Of a stretch of 6,297 bases of DNA, positions 6,147 through 6,297 are shown in pieces. Within the stretch, counting starts at the first letter, position 1; the number at the start of each line of letters is the position of its first letter. The notes under the pieces are model-generated. The model worked only from the letters and a program-made list of their open reading frames with translations. It did no database searches and was not told the DNA's origin. This DNA comes from SAR202 cluster bacterium (lineage in GTDB: Bacteria > Chloroflexota > Dehalococcoidia > Lucifugimonadales > JASMAO01): the NCBI GenBank assembly GCA_030754315.1, contig JASMAO010000184.1, forward strand, positions 1 to 6,297. The letters run 5' to 3'. The translations under genes and the position numbers were made by a program.

Positions 6147-6155
6147 GGAGGGAGG
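6147..6155 (+). promoter_or_regulatory. Strong ribosome binding site of the rrf2 gene
   Basis: GGAGGGAGG ends 6 nt before the ATG at 6162. It is the best Shine-Dalgarno sequence in the window, contrasts with the poorly spaced ones in the suf operon, and fixes the start of the regulator. Confidence 0.75.
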
Positions 6156-6161
6156 TCGGGT

Positions 6162-6297
6162 ATGCATATACCGGTACAAGTCGATTACGGTGTAAGAGCC
6201 CTCATTGATATCGCTGAGCACCAAAGCGGGGGAAGTGTCCAGACAAGCAAGATAGCACAGCGAAAGAGTATCCCTGAGGCGTACCTTGCTCGTCTTA
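6162..6297 (+). CDS. Rrf2-family transcriptional regulator, IscR-like (3' truncated)
   Basis: The first 45 residues are visible before the window ends. They match the N-terminal winged helix-turn-helix of the Rrf2 family (IscR, NsrR, CymR, RsrR): a short strand MHIPVQVDYG, helix VRALIDIAEH (11-20), a glycine-containing turn, then helix SKIAQRKSIP and EAYLARL, which line up with IscR's YAVTAMLDVAL, ISERQGIS and SYLEQL. Most family members sense Fe-S clusters, nitric oxide or cysteine status through cysteines about 90-110 residues in, which lie outside the window, so the signal cannot be read. Its place just after sufBCDU suggests control of Fe-S assembly, possibly through the dyad before sufB. 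It has its own strong ribosome binding site. No specific symbol is assigned because iscR-type function is unproven. Confidence 0.9.
   Translation, partial: MHIPVQVDYGVRALIDIAEHQSGGSVQTSKIAQRKSIPEAYLARL

Overview
The window is bacterial and gene-dense, and every gene reads left to right. It holds the tail of an isoprenoid (squalene/hopanoid) operon followed by an iron-sulfur cluster assembly (SUF) operon, then the start of an Rrf2-family (IscR-like) regulator gene. No mobile element, CRISPR array, tRNA or rRNA is visible. G+C is moderate (mid-40s percent by eye). The combination of HpnD/HpnE-type squalene synthesis with a SufBCD-SufU system rules out a typical enterobacterium. It fits a Gram-positive-related or Chloroflexota-like lineage best. 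That placement is weak inference from gene content, not a determination.

Layout: (1) 1-237, the C-terminus of a squalene/phytoene synthase family protein, probably HpnD. (2) 189-1574, hpnE, a flavin-dependent hydroxysqualene dehydroxylase that overlaps the previous gene by 49 bp. (3) 1575-1747, an intergenic control region with a good sigma70-type promoter (1669-1697) and a dyad (1695-1728) whose core matches the E. coli IscR type-1 half-sites and spacing. (4) 1748-3208 sufB (TTG start), 3308-4060 sufC, 4142-5542 sufD and 5604-6056 sufU, separated by gaps of 61-99 bp. (5) 6057-6161, a short control region with an interrupted inverted repeat. (6) 6162 to the window end, an Rrf2-family regulator truncated after 45 residues.

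How the genes work together: HpnD makes presqualene diphosphate and hydroxysqualene, which HpnE reduces to squalene, the precursor of hopanoids. SufB, SufC and SufD form the SufBC2D scaffold ATPase that assembles Fe-S clusters. SufU carries sulfur from a SufS cysteine desulfurase to the scaffold. No sufS is present, although it commonly sits just before sufU. The Rrf2 protein probably senses Fe-S status and may bind the dyad before sufB, closing a feedback loop.

I do not see a previously undescribed system. The genes are recognisable housekeeping families with key residues intact. The parts most worth checking are the IscR-like operator with a linked Rrf2 gene, the missing sufS, and the irregular translation-initiation regions inside the suf operon.
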